Assembly: GCF_015732285.1 (NCBI RefSeq)
Contig: NZ_WIQU01000014.1
Span: 1-64,000 of the forward strand
DNA from: Pectinatus frisingensis
GTDB taxonomy: Bacteria > Bacillota > Negativicutes > Selenomonadales > Selenomonadaceae
Reading direction: 5' to 3'
DNA length: 64,000 bases
In this document: one piece after another, positions 36,160 to 46,126 of the stretch
Layout of the letters: each line of letters begins with the position of its first letter
How positions within the stretch are numbered: position 1 is the first letter of the stretch
Program-made: the position numbers and the translations under genes
The notes under the pieces: generated by a model
Database searches by the model: none
Told to the model about the DNA's origin: nothing
What the model saw: only the letters and a program-made list of their open reading frames with translations

Positions 36160-37869
36160 TCATACCATTAAAGGAACAATTTTTTGTCTTTGCACATCAA
36201 TAATTCCCCTATCTGTCAATTTAAAAAAAGGACTTACGGGAAGGGACAAAGTACTCAGCGACATAATAACGTTATTATGTTCATACCCAAGTTGTTCCAG
36301 CGATTGGCGGACTTGTTTTATCTGCCCGCCCAATACCGGCAGCGGTTGATCAGAAAGGATCCCGGCAATAGGAAGCGGTGCAAAAGCTTCTATCTTATCA
36401 TTCAATACAGCGACATAACCACCTTGATTTTTTATAATGGTGTTAGCGGCGATCGTCATATCTTTTTTATTTTGACCGATTACCAGCAAATTATGATGGT
36501 CATGGGCGTAAGTTGTCGCTGCCGCACCACGTTTTAAGCAGCTGCCGCCTACAAGTGCATATCCGCGCCCACCGTTTTTTCCATGGCGTTCAATAACAAC
36601 AGCCAAATTATAAGGACTATTTTCCCAGTCAATTTGATGATTTCGTACAGGTAATTCCACAGTGCTTTCCTTTACAAAAGTTGTGTCCCTGCTGACAACA
36701 AGAAGCCGGCAGCGAACCTTGGTATTGCCCGCAACATTGTAAGAAAGGCAAAAGCTATCCTCCTGCAGCAAAGGAACATGCACACTATGGTAAAAATGTT
36801 TGGGGAAAGACGTATCAGTTTTTTCCCTTTCAACAGTGTCGTGATTATAAACTTCTTTCCCGGCGCAATATGTACGGAGTATATTAAAATTACAAGGATC
36901 ATCAATTATAGCGAAATCTGCGATTTTTCCGGGGGCTATGCTGCCTTTATCACGCAATCCCATATGACAGGCCGGTGTATATGTCACGGCATAAATGGCT
37001 TGTTCAGGTGTCATTCCTAATTTCATAGCTTTTTTAACTAAAAAATTAAGGGTCCCGCGTTCTATAAAGGCATCCGGCATAGTATCATCCGTGACAATTG
37101 CAAAATGTTCAAAAAGATTATTGTCGATGAGGTATCGGATAATATCACTGCGCAGTGTTTTTTCCTGAAGTTGAATAAAACAGCCATTAGCAATCCTTTC
37201 CTTTACCGTGTCGAGTGATTGATCTGTATGGTCGGAGCCGACACCGCTAAAAAGGATCTGTGCCAAATCCCAGCCTAAAAAACGTGGTAAATGTCCTTCC
37301 AATGGGAAATCAGGACGTTCTGCTCTCACTTGTTTAACCAGCCGGCTTGTACGTGTGTCTGGTCCTTTAAGCAAATCATGCCCATTCATAACTTCACCGA
37401 GGCAGATAACATGATCCATACGCATCATTTCTTTTACTGTTGCAGAATCAATGACAGCACCTGTTGTTTCCAGCATTTCATTGGTAGATGGAACACAGCT
37501 GGGAATAGCAATATAAACATCTGCCGGACCAGCTTTCAGTGTTTCTGCCATAGCCCTGATCCCCTCAAGGCCAAAAACATTTGCGATTTCATGAGGCTCA
37601 GCAATCAGGGTGGTCACACCGTTTTTGACAGAACCTTTCATAAAAGTGCGCGGTGCCGCCATAGAACTTTCAATATGCATGTGGCAGTCAATCATGCCCG
37701 GAACAACATATTTCCCTTGCAAATCAATTATTTTATCCGGTACAGTCGGAGTCTTTTCCGCACCTATATATAAAAACTGGTTTCCGGAAATTGCAATATT
37801 AGCATATATAAATTTTTTCAAATATACATTAAAAACATGCGCATTTTTAAGATATAAATTAATATTCAT
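36160..37869 (-). CDS. ade: Adenine deaminase
   Basis: This 569-residue amidohydrolase-superfamily enzyme converts adenine to hypoxanthine and ammonia. It has the metal motif DCHMHIESS, PHEIANVFG, the GHLPRFLGWDL segment, VTDDTMP, and the C-terminal adenine deaminase domain (GYALVGGSCLKRGA). The length is usual for bacterial Ade. It lies 15 nt after a purine permease gene, so uptake and deamination of adenine are coupled. Confidence 0.95.
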   Translation of the reverse strand: MNINLYLKNAHVFNVYLKKFIYANIAISGNQFLYIGAEKTPTVPDKIIDLQGKYVVPGMIDCHMHIESSMAAPRTFMKGSVKNGVTTLIAEPHEIANVFGLEGIRAMAETLKAGPADVYIAIPSCVPSTNEMLETTGAVIDSATVKEMMRMDHVICLGEVMNGHDLLKGPDTRTSRLVKQVRAERPDFPLEGHLPRFLGWDLAQILFSGVGSDHTDQSLDTVKERIANGCFIQLQEKTLRSDIIRYLIDNNLFEHFAIVTDDTMPDAFIERGTLNFLVKKAMKLGMTPEQAIYAVTYTPACHMGLRDKGSIAPGKIADFAIIDDPCNFNILRTYCAGKEVYNHDTVEREKTDTSFPKHFYHSVHVPLLQEDSFCLSYNVAGNTKVRCRLLVVSRDTTFVKESTVELPVRNHQIDWENSPYNLAVVIERHGKNGGRGYALVGGSCLKRGAAATTYAHDHHNLLVIGQNKKDMTIAANTIIKNQGGYVAVLNDKIEAFAPLPIAGILSDQPLPVLGGQIKQVRQSLEQLGYEHNNVIMSLSTLSLPVSPFFKLTDRGIIDVQRQKIVPLMV

Positions 37870-37884
37870 TTTGATATTTTCCTT

Positions 37885-39213
37885 TTATTCTACACCGGCT
37901 ATTGCATAGAAATAGTACATTAATAACAATACCAGCAAATAATGACCAATCGTTAATTCTTTATAGCGGCCTGCGGCTAATTTAATGACTACATAAGCGA
38001 TAAAAGCAATTGCAATACCATTTGCGATATTAAAAGTAAAAGCGGTAAAAGCAACACAAAGGAATGCCGGGATATACTCAGCCATATCCGAATAATCCAG
38101 ATTACGCATTCCCGACATCATGCTCACTCCGACATAAACAAGTATCGGTGCTGTGGCTGCCGCCGGAATCATAAGGGCTGCAGGTGTCACCGCCAGCATG
38201 AGAAGGAACATTATCGCAGTCGTGATAGATGCCAGTCCTGTGCGTCCTCCGGCTTCCACACCGGAACCGGATTCAAGATATGTAATTAATACCGGAATAG
38301 TAAAAAATGAACCAATCGTTGCGGCAATAGAATCTACCTTAAAAACTTTATCAATATCTGGTAAGTCACCATTTTTATCGAGGAAACCAGCTTTACCGCC
38401 AATACCGATAGCAGTACCAAAACTGGAAAAGAAATCAGGCAGGAAAAAAACAAATAAATAAGGCAGATATTTGATGTTCAACGCACTGATCAAATCAAAA
38501 TTAAAGAAAACTTTGCTTATTCCGGATGGTATGGTAAACAGCATACCTGGTATTTTGGTAATCCCCATGGGAATGCCAATAATCGTCACTATAATAATGC
38601 TAATCAATGCTGCACCGCGAACTTTGCGCGCTTCTAATGCCAACAACAAAATAAAACCCAAGGCAGCCAATATAACAACAGGCTGTGATATATTGCCGAA
38701 TGATAGTGCAACCTTTTCAGCATTGGCAGCAAGCACATGGGCATTACGCAGGCCAATGACTGCCAAAAACATGCCCACCCCGGCACTAATGGATATTTTT
38801 ATTCCTTTGGGGATTACCAGAACTATAGCTTCCCGTATTCCCAATATAGTAACGGCTAAAAATAAAATGCCGCTGAGAAAAACAATAGCACTTGCTATCC
38901 CTATAGAAACATGCTGGAGCTGCACTAATGTGATCGAAAAAATCGCAACACTACCCATTCCGGGAGCCAGCACAAATGGCCGATTCGTATATAATCCCAT
39001 CGCTGCTGTCGTCAAAAAAATCATTATCACCATGGCTGTGAGGATTTCACCCACAGGCAAGCCCGTTTCCCCCAGCATCTTAGGGACAACAGCAAGAACA
39101 TATGCCATAGTGGCAAAAGTTGTCAAACCGGCAATAATTTCCGTGCCGACAGAAGTACTATATTTACTGAGATGGAACTGTTTTTCACATAATTGTCCAA
39201 TGAATGAATTCAT
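37885..39213 (-). CDS. NCS2-family purine permease (AzgA/PbuG type)
   Basis: This 442-residue transporter has about 12-14 membrane helices. Its N-terminal motif (GLTTFATMAYVLAVVPKMLG), FVLAPGMGSVAIFS and a central FSSFGTAIGIGGKAGFLD segment are typical of the AzgA branch, which carries adenine, guanine and hypoxanthine. It is upstream of and co-directional with adenine deaminase, forming a purine salvage operon. No purine riboswitch was found in the upstream gap. Confidence 0.92.
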   Translation of the reverse strand: MNSFIGQLCEKQFHLSKYSTSVGTEIIAGLTTFATMAYVLAVVPKMLGETGLPVGEILTAMVIMIFLTTAAMGLYTNRPFVLAPGMGSVAIFSITLVQLQHVSIGIASAIVFLSGILFLAVTILGIREAIVLVIPKGIKISISAGVGMFLAVIGLRNAHVLAANAEKVALSFGNISQPVVILAALGFILLLALEARKVRGAALISIIIVTIIGIPMGITKIPGMLFTIPSGISKVFFNFDLISALNIKYLPYLFVFFLPDFFSSFGTAIGIGGKAGFLDKNGDLPDIDKVFKVDSIAATIGSFFTIPVLITYLESGSGVEAGGRTGLASITTAIMFLLMLAVTPAALMIPAAATAPILVYVGVSMMSGMRNLDYSDMAEYIPAFLCVAFTAFTFNIANGIAIAFIAYVVIKLAAGRYKELTIGHYLLVLLLMYYFYAIAGVE

Positions 39214-39738
39214 AAATAAATACTTTTCCTCCTAGAATATATTTTTCTTTGATTATTCAGGCAATATAAAAATACCGATTGAATACAGAGATTTCTGGTA
39301 TATTATGATATAAGTATATTTCACTGATAAGTATAATAATACCTATACCTACAAAATGATATTCTTAACGATTATTAAAAATATCATTTCATTTTATCCG
39401 GAAAAGACTGAGCTAATCTGTTGCAGAAGACAAATTAGTAATAAAATCAAACATGCCATTTATTATATCACCAATTTTCGGTTTGTCATTCCAGACTGTT
39501 TATTCCAGGTCATATTGATAAATGTTTACTAAAATAATATATCATCATAAACATCTGGTCTTGCATTTCTATATTATCCTGTTAGGATTAATATATATTA
39601 TTATATTAACACCTCATAATAATAGCGTTCCATTACCATAAAAAATCATCATGATCTTATCTATTCTTCTATTCAATTTAACATATACAATCAACTTAGC
39701 AACTGATTTTTATCAAAAAAAGAAATGGGGTAATTAAA
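39214..39738. other. Divergent intergenic region between purine and thiamine operons
   Basis: These 525 AT-rich nucleotides must hold the promoters of the purine permease (minus) and thiM (plus) operons. I searched both strands for the conserved core of purine and TPP riboswitches and found neither. No reading frame with a plausible start was seen. Confidence 0.55.
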
Positions 39739-40575
39739 TTGATTTCCAAAGAATGTATCCAAAAACAAATTATTGAGGCAATAACCAATGTAAAAAAGAA
39801 AAACCCTATGGCAGCTTCTATTACAAACACCGTTACAATAAATTTTGTAGCCAATGCCCAGCTTGCTGTTGGCGGTTCAGCCGCAATGATCTATCTGCCC
39901 GATGAAGCCGAAGCTCTGGCTAAAGCCGGTAATGCCATGTATATTAACTTTGGGACATTACTGCCTGTCTATGAAGAATCCATTCCCCTGGCAGTAAAAA
40001 CCCTGCATGATCAAAAAAAGCCACTGATCATAGACCCTGTGGGTATAGGTGCGGGCAGTTTAAGAAAAAAATTACTTAATTTGTTAAAAAATTATAAACC
40101 TGATGTAATACGCGGTAATGCTTCAGAAATAATTGCATTAGCCAACTTATGGGGATTACCCAGTGGTGTGGCACGTTCAGGCATCCGTGGCGTTGATTCT
40201 ACGGATGAGGTAATTTCTGCCAAACAAGCAGCAATTTCTTTGTCAAAATGGACCGGCGGCACCGTGACCGTATCGGGTGAAATAGACCTGATCACGGACG
40301 GCAGCCATATTATCTTTTCATATGGCGGTTCACCTTTTTTCAAAATAATTACGGGGTCAGGTTGTTCTCTGGGTGGAGTAATTGCTATTTATGCAACAGT
40401 TTCATCTCCGCTTATCGCAGCGCTAACCGCTGTTTCCATTTATAACTTAGCTGGGAAACGTGCCGAAAGATCTATACATGGTCCCGGCCATTTTCAGGTA
40501 CAATTTCTGGATGAACTTTATAAGGCAACTGCTGAAGATGTGGCTGCCAACTTATTTACCATAGAGGAGATATAA
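39739..40575 (+). CDS. thiM: Hydroxyethylthiazole kinase
   Basis: This 278-residue ribokinase-fold enzyme phosphorylates the thiazole moiety of thiamine. It shows TNTVTINFVANAQLAVGGS, DPVGIGAG, RGNASEI and the catalytic GSGCSLGG. The TTG start has a GGGGT upstream. It is the first of three closely spaced thiamine genes. ThiD, needed for pyrimidine phosphate, is not in the window, so this set supports salvage. Confidence 0.94.
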   Translation: MISKECIQKQIIEAITNVKKKNPMAASITNTVTINFVANAQLAVGGSAAMIYLPDEAEALAKAGNAMYINFGTLLPVYEESIPLAVKTLHDQKKPLIIDPVGIGAGSLRKKLLNLLKNYKPDVIRGNASEIIALANLWGLPSGVARSGIRGVDSTDEVISAKQAAISLSKWTGGTVTVSGEIDLITDGSHIIFSYGGSPFFKIITGSGCSLGGVIAIYATVSSPLIAALTAVSIYNLAGKRAERSIHGPGHFQVQFLDELYKATAEDVAANLFTIEEI

Positions 40576-40578
40576 AAA

Positions 40579-40884
40579 ATGAATACATTAATCGCTGTTG
40601 CCATCGCTCCCTGCGGTGTGGGAGATGAATTGTCCCCAGATGTAGCCAAAGCTGTTCAAGTTATCCGCAGTTCAGGTCTGCCTAATAGAACCAATTCCAT
40701 GTTTACCGAGATTGAAGGCGAATGGGATGACGTAATGAAAGTGGTTAAAGAAGCCGCCTTTATATTAGCAGAAAAAGGAATCCGCACTGAAGTTGTTTTG
40801 AAAGCAGATATACGTCCCGGATTCAAAAACATGATGCAGGAAAAAACCGCAAAAATAAACCATATTCTGGGGGATTCAAAATGA
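40579..40884 (+). CDS. Thiamine-binding protein (MTH1187/YkoF-like, DUF77)
   Basis: This 101-residue protein matches the small thiamine- or HMP-binding family: an N-terminal VAIAPCGVGDELSPDVAKAV and a FTEIEGEWDDVMKVVKEA segment. It starts 3 nt after thiM and overlaps thiE by ATGA. Its placement between two thiamine salvage genes supports a role in binding thiamine precursors. Its biochemical role is not settled. Confidence 0.88.
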   Translation: MNTLIAVAIAPCGVGDELSPDVAKAVQVIRSSGLPNRTNSMFTEIEGEWDDVMKVVKEAAFILAEKGIRTEVVLKADIRPGFKNMMQEKTAKINHILGDSK

Positions 40885-41585
40885 ATATGCGAAAAGGCCT
40901 AAATATTTCTGCCTACTTAGTGGTCGGTCCTGAAAATACAAATAACCGCCCTGTAAAAGACATTATAAAAGCCGCCGTCAATGCCGGATTCACTTGTATA
41001 CAAATACGTTCCAAAACAGCATCGGCACGTGAACTCATAGAGCTTACCAAGCAGGCTGCGGCTGTCATTGCCGCAGCCGGTAAAACAGATACAGTTGCTC
41101 TTCTCGTTGATGACCGTCTCGATGTTGTTTTAGCTGCAAGACAAGCAAGTATAAAGGTGGATGGCATTCACGTCGGACAAACGGATATCCCCGTAAATAT
41201 CTGCAGAAAATATTTAGGAGAAAATTCCATAATAGGCTTATCGGCAAAAACAGATGAATTATTTTCCTATGTAAAAACAGTCGATGTAAGTCAAATCGAC
41301 TATTTTGGGGCAGGTCCACTGCATGAAACTGCCACAAAACCGGATTGTGGCAAAGATAAGCAAGGCAATATCATCACGCGGAGCTTTGCTGATATTACAA
41401 AACTGGCAGAAATAAGTCCCATTCCTGTCGTCGTTGGCGGTGGTGTCAAAATAAATGATATCCCGCAGCTAGCCCATACAAAAGCCGCCGGATTTTTTGT
41501 TGTCTCCGCAGTAGCACAAGCTGCTGACCCACAGTACGCCGCTTCCGAACTAGTCAAAACATGGCATAAAAATAATATACAATGA
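40881..41585 (+). CDS. thiE: Thiamine-phosphate synthase
   Basis: This 234-residue TIM-barrel enzyme joins HMP-diphosphate to thiazole phosphate. It shows IQIRSKT, the DDRLD motif, GIHVGQTD, GLSAKT, GPLHETATK and VVGGGV. It overlaps the previous gene by ATGA. With ThiM it completes thiazole salvage to thiamine phosphate. Confidence 0.94.
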   Translation: MNMRKGLNISAYLVVGPENTNNRPVKDIIKAAVNAGFTCIQIRSKTASARELIELTKQAAAVIAAAGKTDTVALLVDDRLDVVLAARQASIKVDGIHVGQTDIPVNICRKYLGENSIIGLSAKTDELFSYVKTVDVSQIDYFGAGPLHETATKPDCGKDKQGNIITRSFADITKLAEISPIPVVVGGGVKINDIPQLAHTKAAGFFVVSAVAQAADPQYAASELVKTWHKNNIQ

Positions 41586-41606
41586 CACTTGTATGGCATA
41601 CTAGTA

Positions 41607-41650
41607 AGCGGCTATTATTGTACTTTGGCGTGTATAATAGCCGCTTTTTC
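41607..41650 (+). terminator. Intrinsic terminator of the thiamine operon
   Basis: AGCGGCTATTAT and ATAATAGCCGCT form a perfect 12-bp stem followed by TTTTTC. It lies 21 nt after the thiE stop. Confidence 0.9.
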
Positions 41651-41812
41651 TATATGTTCCCTATTAATCTGCTCTGTTAAAACATCATGAACATAAATAA
41701 AAAAAGAAAAAACTTTGCCCATGCTGTTATCAAGAAGTTTAAAATACTACGCACAATTTTTTCACAGCCTTATTTCTGTCCAGCCACGCCAGTGAAGGAG
41801 ATAAATCATTTT

Positions 41813-43021
41813 ATGACAGTATTAAACCATAATAAACAAATCAATACAACCATGCTTACTATTTTCTTAGGTACGCTGGCAGCTATAGCACCACTTTCAA
41901 CAGATATGTACTTGCCATCTTTACCGGAAGTGATGAACAGTTTTTCCGTGTCACCGTCAATTATTCAGATGACATTAACAGCATCTATGGCAGGGATGGC
42001 TATCGGCCAAATTTTTACCGGTCCGCTCAGTGACAGTAAAGGACGAAAAATCCCCCTATTTCTGGGTATGGTCCTGTTTGCTATATCGACTGTCATCTGC
42101 GCCTTGTCAAAATCGATCGATATTTTTCTGGTATTTCGTCTTATCCAGGGATTTACCGGTGGAGCGGGAATCGTCATTGCCAGAGCCATTGCCCGCGATG
42201 TATGCTCCGGCCCGGCTCTAACTAAATTTTTTTCCATGCTGATGCTTGTTAATGGTCTGGCACCGATATTGTCACCGGTTATAGGTGCCCAAATCTTACG
42301 TTTTTCTTCATGGCGCGGTATATTTATCTTCCTCTTTCTAATCGGTATATTGCTCAGTATAGGCGCTTTCACTATGAACGAAACACTTCCGGTAGAAAAA
42401 CGTCTTTCCAGCAATTTTTCGGCAAGTCTGCATAGCTTTACTCTGTTATTCAAAGAACGTTATTTCATGGGACATTGCATAATGCAATGTTTTGCTTTTG
42501 CTGCATTTTTTGCTTATATTTCAGGTTCTTCTTTTGTATTTCAAAATATTTATAATGTTTCACCGCAGGAGTTCAGCTACATTTTTGGTGCTAATGGCAT
42601 CGGCCTTATGATAGGAGGAGTTCTTGTCAACAGGCTGGCCGGCCATATTGCTGAATGGAAACTCTTGCTAATATCGCTTTTGCAAGCTTTTTGCGGCAGC
42701 TTCCTTCTGCTTATTTGTTTTCTTACCAAAGCTCCGCTTTCATTGATTATTATTATTTTATTTCTGGTCATTTTTACAGTATCTGTCATGAGTTCCACCA
42801 GCTTTTCACTGGCCATGCAGGCTCAGCGAAAAACTGCCGGTGGAGCCTCAGCGCTCATTGGCTTTTTTTCTATGATATCCGGTGCCGTAATGGCGCCTCT
42901 TGTGGGAATAGCCGGCAGCAACACGGCAATTCCCATGGCCGTTATTATCGTATTAGGAGAATTTGGTGCTCTAATCTCATTTTATCTTATAATTTATCCT
43001 TTTCACAAAAAATCAGTGTAA
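41813..43021 (+). CDS. Bcr/CflA-family MFS efflux transporter
   Basis: This protein of about 402 residues has 12 predicted membrane helices. The N-terminal PLSTDMYLPSLPEV and motif A-like GPLSDSKGRKIPLF are diagnostic for the Bcr/CflA drug-resistance group. The ATG at 41813 has AAGGAG about 12 nt upstream and gives the usual N terminus. A frame reaching back to 41687 is unlikely to be translated. Export of bicyclomycin-like drugs, sulfonamides or cysteine is known for relatives. Confidence 0.88.
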   Translation: MTVLNHNKQINTTMLTIFLGTLAAIAPLSTDMYLPSLPEVMNSFSVSPSIIQMTLTASMAGMAIGQIFTGPLSDSKGRKIPLFLGMVLFAISTVICALSKSIDIFLVFRLIQGFTGGAGIVIARAIARDVCSGPALTKFFSMLMLVNGLAPILSPVIGAQILRFSSWRGIFIFLFLIGILLSIGAFTMNETLPVEKRLSSNFSASLHSFTLLFKERYFMGHCIMQCFAFAAFFAYISGSSFVFQNIYNVSPQEFSYIFGANGIGLMIGGVLVNRLAGHIAEWKLLLISLLQAFCGSFLLLICFLTKAPLSLIIIILFLVIFTVSVMSSTSFSLAMQAQRKTAGGASALIGFFSMISGAVMAPLVGIAGSNTAIPMAVIIVLGEFGALISFYLIIYPFHKKSV

Positions 43022-43057
43022 GACTTATACCTAATTTTATGTCTGGAAATAAACAAA

Positions 43058-43183
43058 GCTGTCGCACCTAAACATTTTCATTCACAAATGTGTTATTTCG
43101 TTCCCATCTGCCCACAAAAGACAGATAACCACATGACGGCAGCGAATTACACTTTATGAAGCTAATGCCATTAGTGCGACAGC
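43058..43183 (-). repeat. Dispersed palindromic repeat, copy F
   Basis: This copy has perfect 10-bp terminal arms, GCTGTCGCAC and GTGCGACAGC. The minus strand shows the inner ATTAG…CTTCATAA…TAAT hairpin and GTGAATGAAAATG near the 3' arm. It fills the convergent gap between the Bcr/CflA gene and the exported-protein gene. Confidence 0.72.
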
Positions 43184-43241
43184 CTGTTATATCTTTGACC
43201 AATGATCAGTACATCAGTCCAAGGATATCTGCCGCCATTTA

Positions 43242-43928
43242 TTACAAGAAACTTTTGACAGCATTAAAAGCCACACTGCCGCCGTTAAGAGAAGTATGCA
43301 AGAACAATGTACCTTCTTGTGTGCTCACACTGTCTATGTTTATTGCATCCACAAGACTACTGTCCATTATTGTAACATCTTTTAATGATGACTGATCGAT
43401 AAATGGTTTAAAATTAATTATTAAATTATTACCATCAACATCAGTAGTAATTCCATATTCATTGCCATTAAGCGGATTACCGAACAATTTTACCAAAAGT
43501 CCCGCACTTACTCGGGAAAATATCCATGAAGTCAATGGACGACCCACAAGTTCTTTTTTCTGGATATGAACTGTCATTGAAGATATATCCCTATTTTGGA
43601 CAAACTGCGTTATTGTCCCTTCCAGCTTTACTTTACCTGATGCCTTGCTGTCAATATTTACCTCAATTAGATTGTCCGGATGAATCAAAACTTCCAGGCT
43701 GCTTATATCCGGATAATTGGTCACAGCCGACTGGACATAGCTATCAACCATCGATTGCGGTACCGCTACAATTCCACTTTCCAATTGACTAAAGGTTTGT
43801 GAATCCCAAGTATCCTTGATAATTTTTTCTGAATTATCGTCAATAAAGCCAAAGGCAAATACTGACTGTGTAAACAAAAGCGACAATAAGGAACATACTA
43901 AAAAAATTCTATTAAATCTCACCCACAA
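43242..43928 (-). CDS. Exported DUF2993/LmeA-like protein
   Basis: This 228-residue protein has a clear signal peptide (about 26 residues, ending SVFA). The rest looks like an extended beta-sheet lipid- or polymer-binding fold: VKLEGTITQFVQN, GLLVKLFGNPLNG and a long final strand region. It resembles the DUF2993 (LmeA-like) family by pattern. That assignment is moderate. It is monocistronic and would act outside the cytoplasmic membrane. Confidence 0.6.
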   Translation of the reverse strand: MWVRFNRIFLVCSLLSLLFTQSVFAFGFIDDNSEKIIKDTWDSQTFSQLESGIVAVPQSMVDSYVQSAVTNYPDISSLEVLIHPDNLIEVNIDSKASGKVKLEGTITQFVQNRDISSMTVHIQKKELVGRPLTSWIFSRVSAGLLVKLFGNPLNGNEYGITTDVDGNNLIINFKPFIDQSSLKDVTIMDSSLVDAINIDSVSTQEGTLFLHTSLNGGSVAFNAVKSFL

Positions 43929-44270
43929 GCACCTCTATTAAAATCAATTCTGCCGCCTGACGGCATCTTCACTGTATTATACATTTTTTCCCATTAGGTG
44001 AAAAGGATAAAATTTCACGGAATTACTGAATTTACAATAATTATCATTAAAAATAATAAAATAACAAAATAACCACTCGCTGCTATCCACACCATAGGCA
44101 TATCTTTTGCAATCAATTATCAAAAAATCAGTCACAATTAACATATATAATACAATTTTAGCAAAATCTTAACATTAGTTATTCTCGCAGCCATATACTG
44201 CAAGTAAAAAATATAGTATGATAAAAACATAGCATATTTAGAATTCATTTAATGATATGAGGTGATTATT
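43929..44270. other. AT-rich divergent intergenic region
   Basis: The gap contains the promoters of the exported-protein gene (minus) and the glycosyltransferase gene (plus). A GAGGTG site precedes the latter. No RNA motif or additional gene was recognised. Confidence 0.5.
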
Positions 44271-45362
44271 ATGACGAATGTTTTGATATTAACTGCATCC
44301 GTAGGAAACGGTCACAATCAGGTTGCTTTAAATCTGCAGCATAAACTTACTGCTGCCAATTGTAATGTAAATACTGTTGATTTTCTCCAAGCATCTTCCT
44401 ATGATTTAAATAATTTATTTTGTAATGTATATCAGAGGATATTACAATATAAACCTGATTTTTTTCGTTCAATATGCCATGTCAGTGAAAATAATCGGCT
44501 CAACAATATAAAATATCTTATTGGAAAAATGAACCGGCATATAATCCACCGACTCGCAAAAAAATATCATCCTGATTGTATTGTCTGCACACATTTTTTT
44601 CCGCTGGCAGCGGCTGCCTCCTGCAAAGAAAAATATCATTTACCTTTCAAATTGGTCGGCATCGTAACGGATTATACAGTACACCCTGTCTGGCAAATAG
44701 ACTCCGTCGACACATATTTTTTAGCACATCCGTCTCTTGTCGGGCAATTTCCCGTTGATTTCAATCCAGCCTGCCAGATTATTCCCACAGGAATTCCCGT
44801 AGGTACAGAATTTACCCCTGTCTATCCTCCCGCCATATCAAATAATATCCTGATTATGACCAGCAATCAAACACAACAGAATATATCCTGTTTAATAAAT
44901 ACAGCCGTGCGGCTCCCATCGACAATTTCAGTAACTTTTATAACCGGCAATAATAAACAATACTATTCCCAGCTAAAAGAACTGTCCACATACCACAAAA
45001 ATTTTACTGTAATCGGATTTACAAAACATGTGGCTTTTTATATGAAAAAATGTGACCTTCTTATCACTAAACCCGGTGGTGCCACATTGTCGGAAGCGCT
45101 GGCTGTCGGCATACCGCTCATAATTTCATCACCTATCCCCGGTATAGAAGAGGCCAATGCACGTTTCATTGAAACAAATGGTTTGGGATTTTGGGCTCAT
45201 GAAACTGCACAGCTTCCAGCATTAATTAAGGACCTGCTGCATAATCCCGATAAACGCCGTCTTATCCGCCAAAAAATGCTTAATCTAAAAATCTCGGGGG
45301 CCGCTGAGAAGATACAGCAAGAATTACTCGGCAGACTTTTAAAAAAAGACAAAGTCGCCTAA
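44271..45362 (+). CDS. Diacylglycerol glucosyltransferase / MGDG-synthase-like GT-B enzyme
   Basis: This protein of about 363 residues has the N-terminal TASVGNGHNQVALNL loop and the C-terminal KPGGATLSEALAVGIPLI nucleotide-sugar motif of the UgtP/MGDG synthase/MurG group. Members transfer glucose or galactose to diacylglycerol at the membrane surface. The ATG at 44271 has GAGGTG about 7 nt upstream. It is monocistronic and followed by a strong terminator. The acceptor lipid is inferred from family only. Confidence 0.87.
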   Translation: MTNVLILTASVGNGHNQVALNLQHKLTAANCNVNTVDFLQASSYDLNNLFCNVYQRILQYKPDFFRSICHVSENNRLNNIKYLIGKMNRHIIHRLAKKYHPDCIVCTHFFPLAAAASCKEKYHLPFKLVGIVTDYTVHPVWQIDSVDTYFLAHPSLVGQFPVDFNPACQIIPTGIPVGTEFTPVYPPAISNNILIMTSNQTQQNISCLINTAVRLPSTISVTFITGNNKQYYSQLKELSTYHKNFTVIGFTKHVAFYMKKCDLLITKPGGATLSEALAVGIPLIISSPIPGIEEANARFIETNGLGFWAHETAQLPALIKDLLHNPDKRRLIRQKMLNLKISGAAEKIQQELLGRLLKKDKVA

Positions 45363-45427
45363 TGTATATTTTGAACCTTCCAGAAAAACCGGCAATTATT
45401 TAAAAATATTATATATTTTTCATAAAA

Positions 45428-45478
45428 GGGAACGTCTGATTGATTATCTTACGGTATATCGATCAGGCGTCCTTTTTT
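45428..45478 (+). terminator. Intrinsic terminator after the glycosyltransferase
   Basis: GGAACGTCTGATTGAT pairs with ATCGATCAGGCGTCC (one bulge, two wobbles), followed by TTTTTT. It lies in the convergent gap before the Lrp gene. Confidence 0.85.
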
Positions 45479-45504
45479 ACATTACCGGGCTGAATAAATT
45501 ATAT

Positions 45505-45921
45505 TTATTTAATTTTTTCAATCGAAATACTAACCTGATATGTACCATATATTGATAATTTATTCAAAAAATCTAACAGCTCAACTTGATTATTATATAC
45601 TAAATTAATCAAATATCCACCTTCACCACTTATCTGGTAAGCACTAAGAACTTTATCATTATTTCTCAAAAATCTTTTTAATTGCTGATGTGATGTTGTT
45701 TTCATAAATAATGTTACAAATGATTTTGTCTTCTTTAAAAAATCATCACCGGTTATTATAGTAAATTGTTTTATTACTTTATCTGCGACCAGCTTATTTA
45801 ATCTGTTTTTTACAGCAGGAGCAGTTAAGTGAACTTTTTCACTTATGCTTTTCATAGAAGCTCTGGAGTTTTCCCTTAATAATTCTATGATTTTTAAGTC
45901 CAAGTCATCCAAGCTACACAC
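45505..45921 (-). CDS. Lrp/AsnC-family transcriptional regulator
   Basis: This 138-residue protein has an N-terminal AsnC helix-turn-helix (LDLKIIELLRENSRASMKSI) and a C-terminal RAM-like ligand-binding domain. It is divergent from the MFS gene at 46127, with about 200 nt between the starts. That suggests it controls that transporter, perhaps in response to an amino acid. The start lies just after GGAGAGG. Confidence 0.9.
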   Translation of the reverse strand: MCSLDDLDLKIIELLRENSRASMKSISEKVHLTAPAVKNRLNKLVADKVIKQFTIITGDDFLKKTKSFVTLFMKTTSHQQLKRFLRNNDKVLSAYQISGEGGYLINLVYNNQVELLDFLNKLSIYGTYQVSISIEKIK

Positions 45922-46126
45922 CTCTCCATTATTTATAAAAATATTATACCACTTTTATATATCAAATTCTGCAACTATTATTATTTCATAAACGAATGTA
46001 TCACGCAGTAAAATTTGTCCATCTAAAGTTTTTATTACACTATAATTATATTATAAATTCAAATCCTGCGTATAAAAATTTTAAAACTTCCCCAAAATAT
46101 TATTTTAATAAAATCAGGTGGTTTTC

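Noticed and set aside
38153-39235. Long plus-strand frames opposite the purine permease gene
   Set aside because: They are antisense to a clear 12-14 helix transporter and encode low-complexity Ile/Thr/Ala-rich sequence typical of shadow frames.
39214-39738. Possible TPP riboswitch before thiM or purine riboswitch before the purine permease
   Set aside because: Neither the CTGAGA / GATCTGGATAATGCC-like core of the TPP class nor the conserved loops of the purine class are present on the relevant strand.
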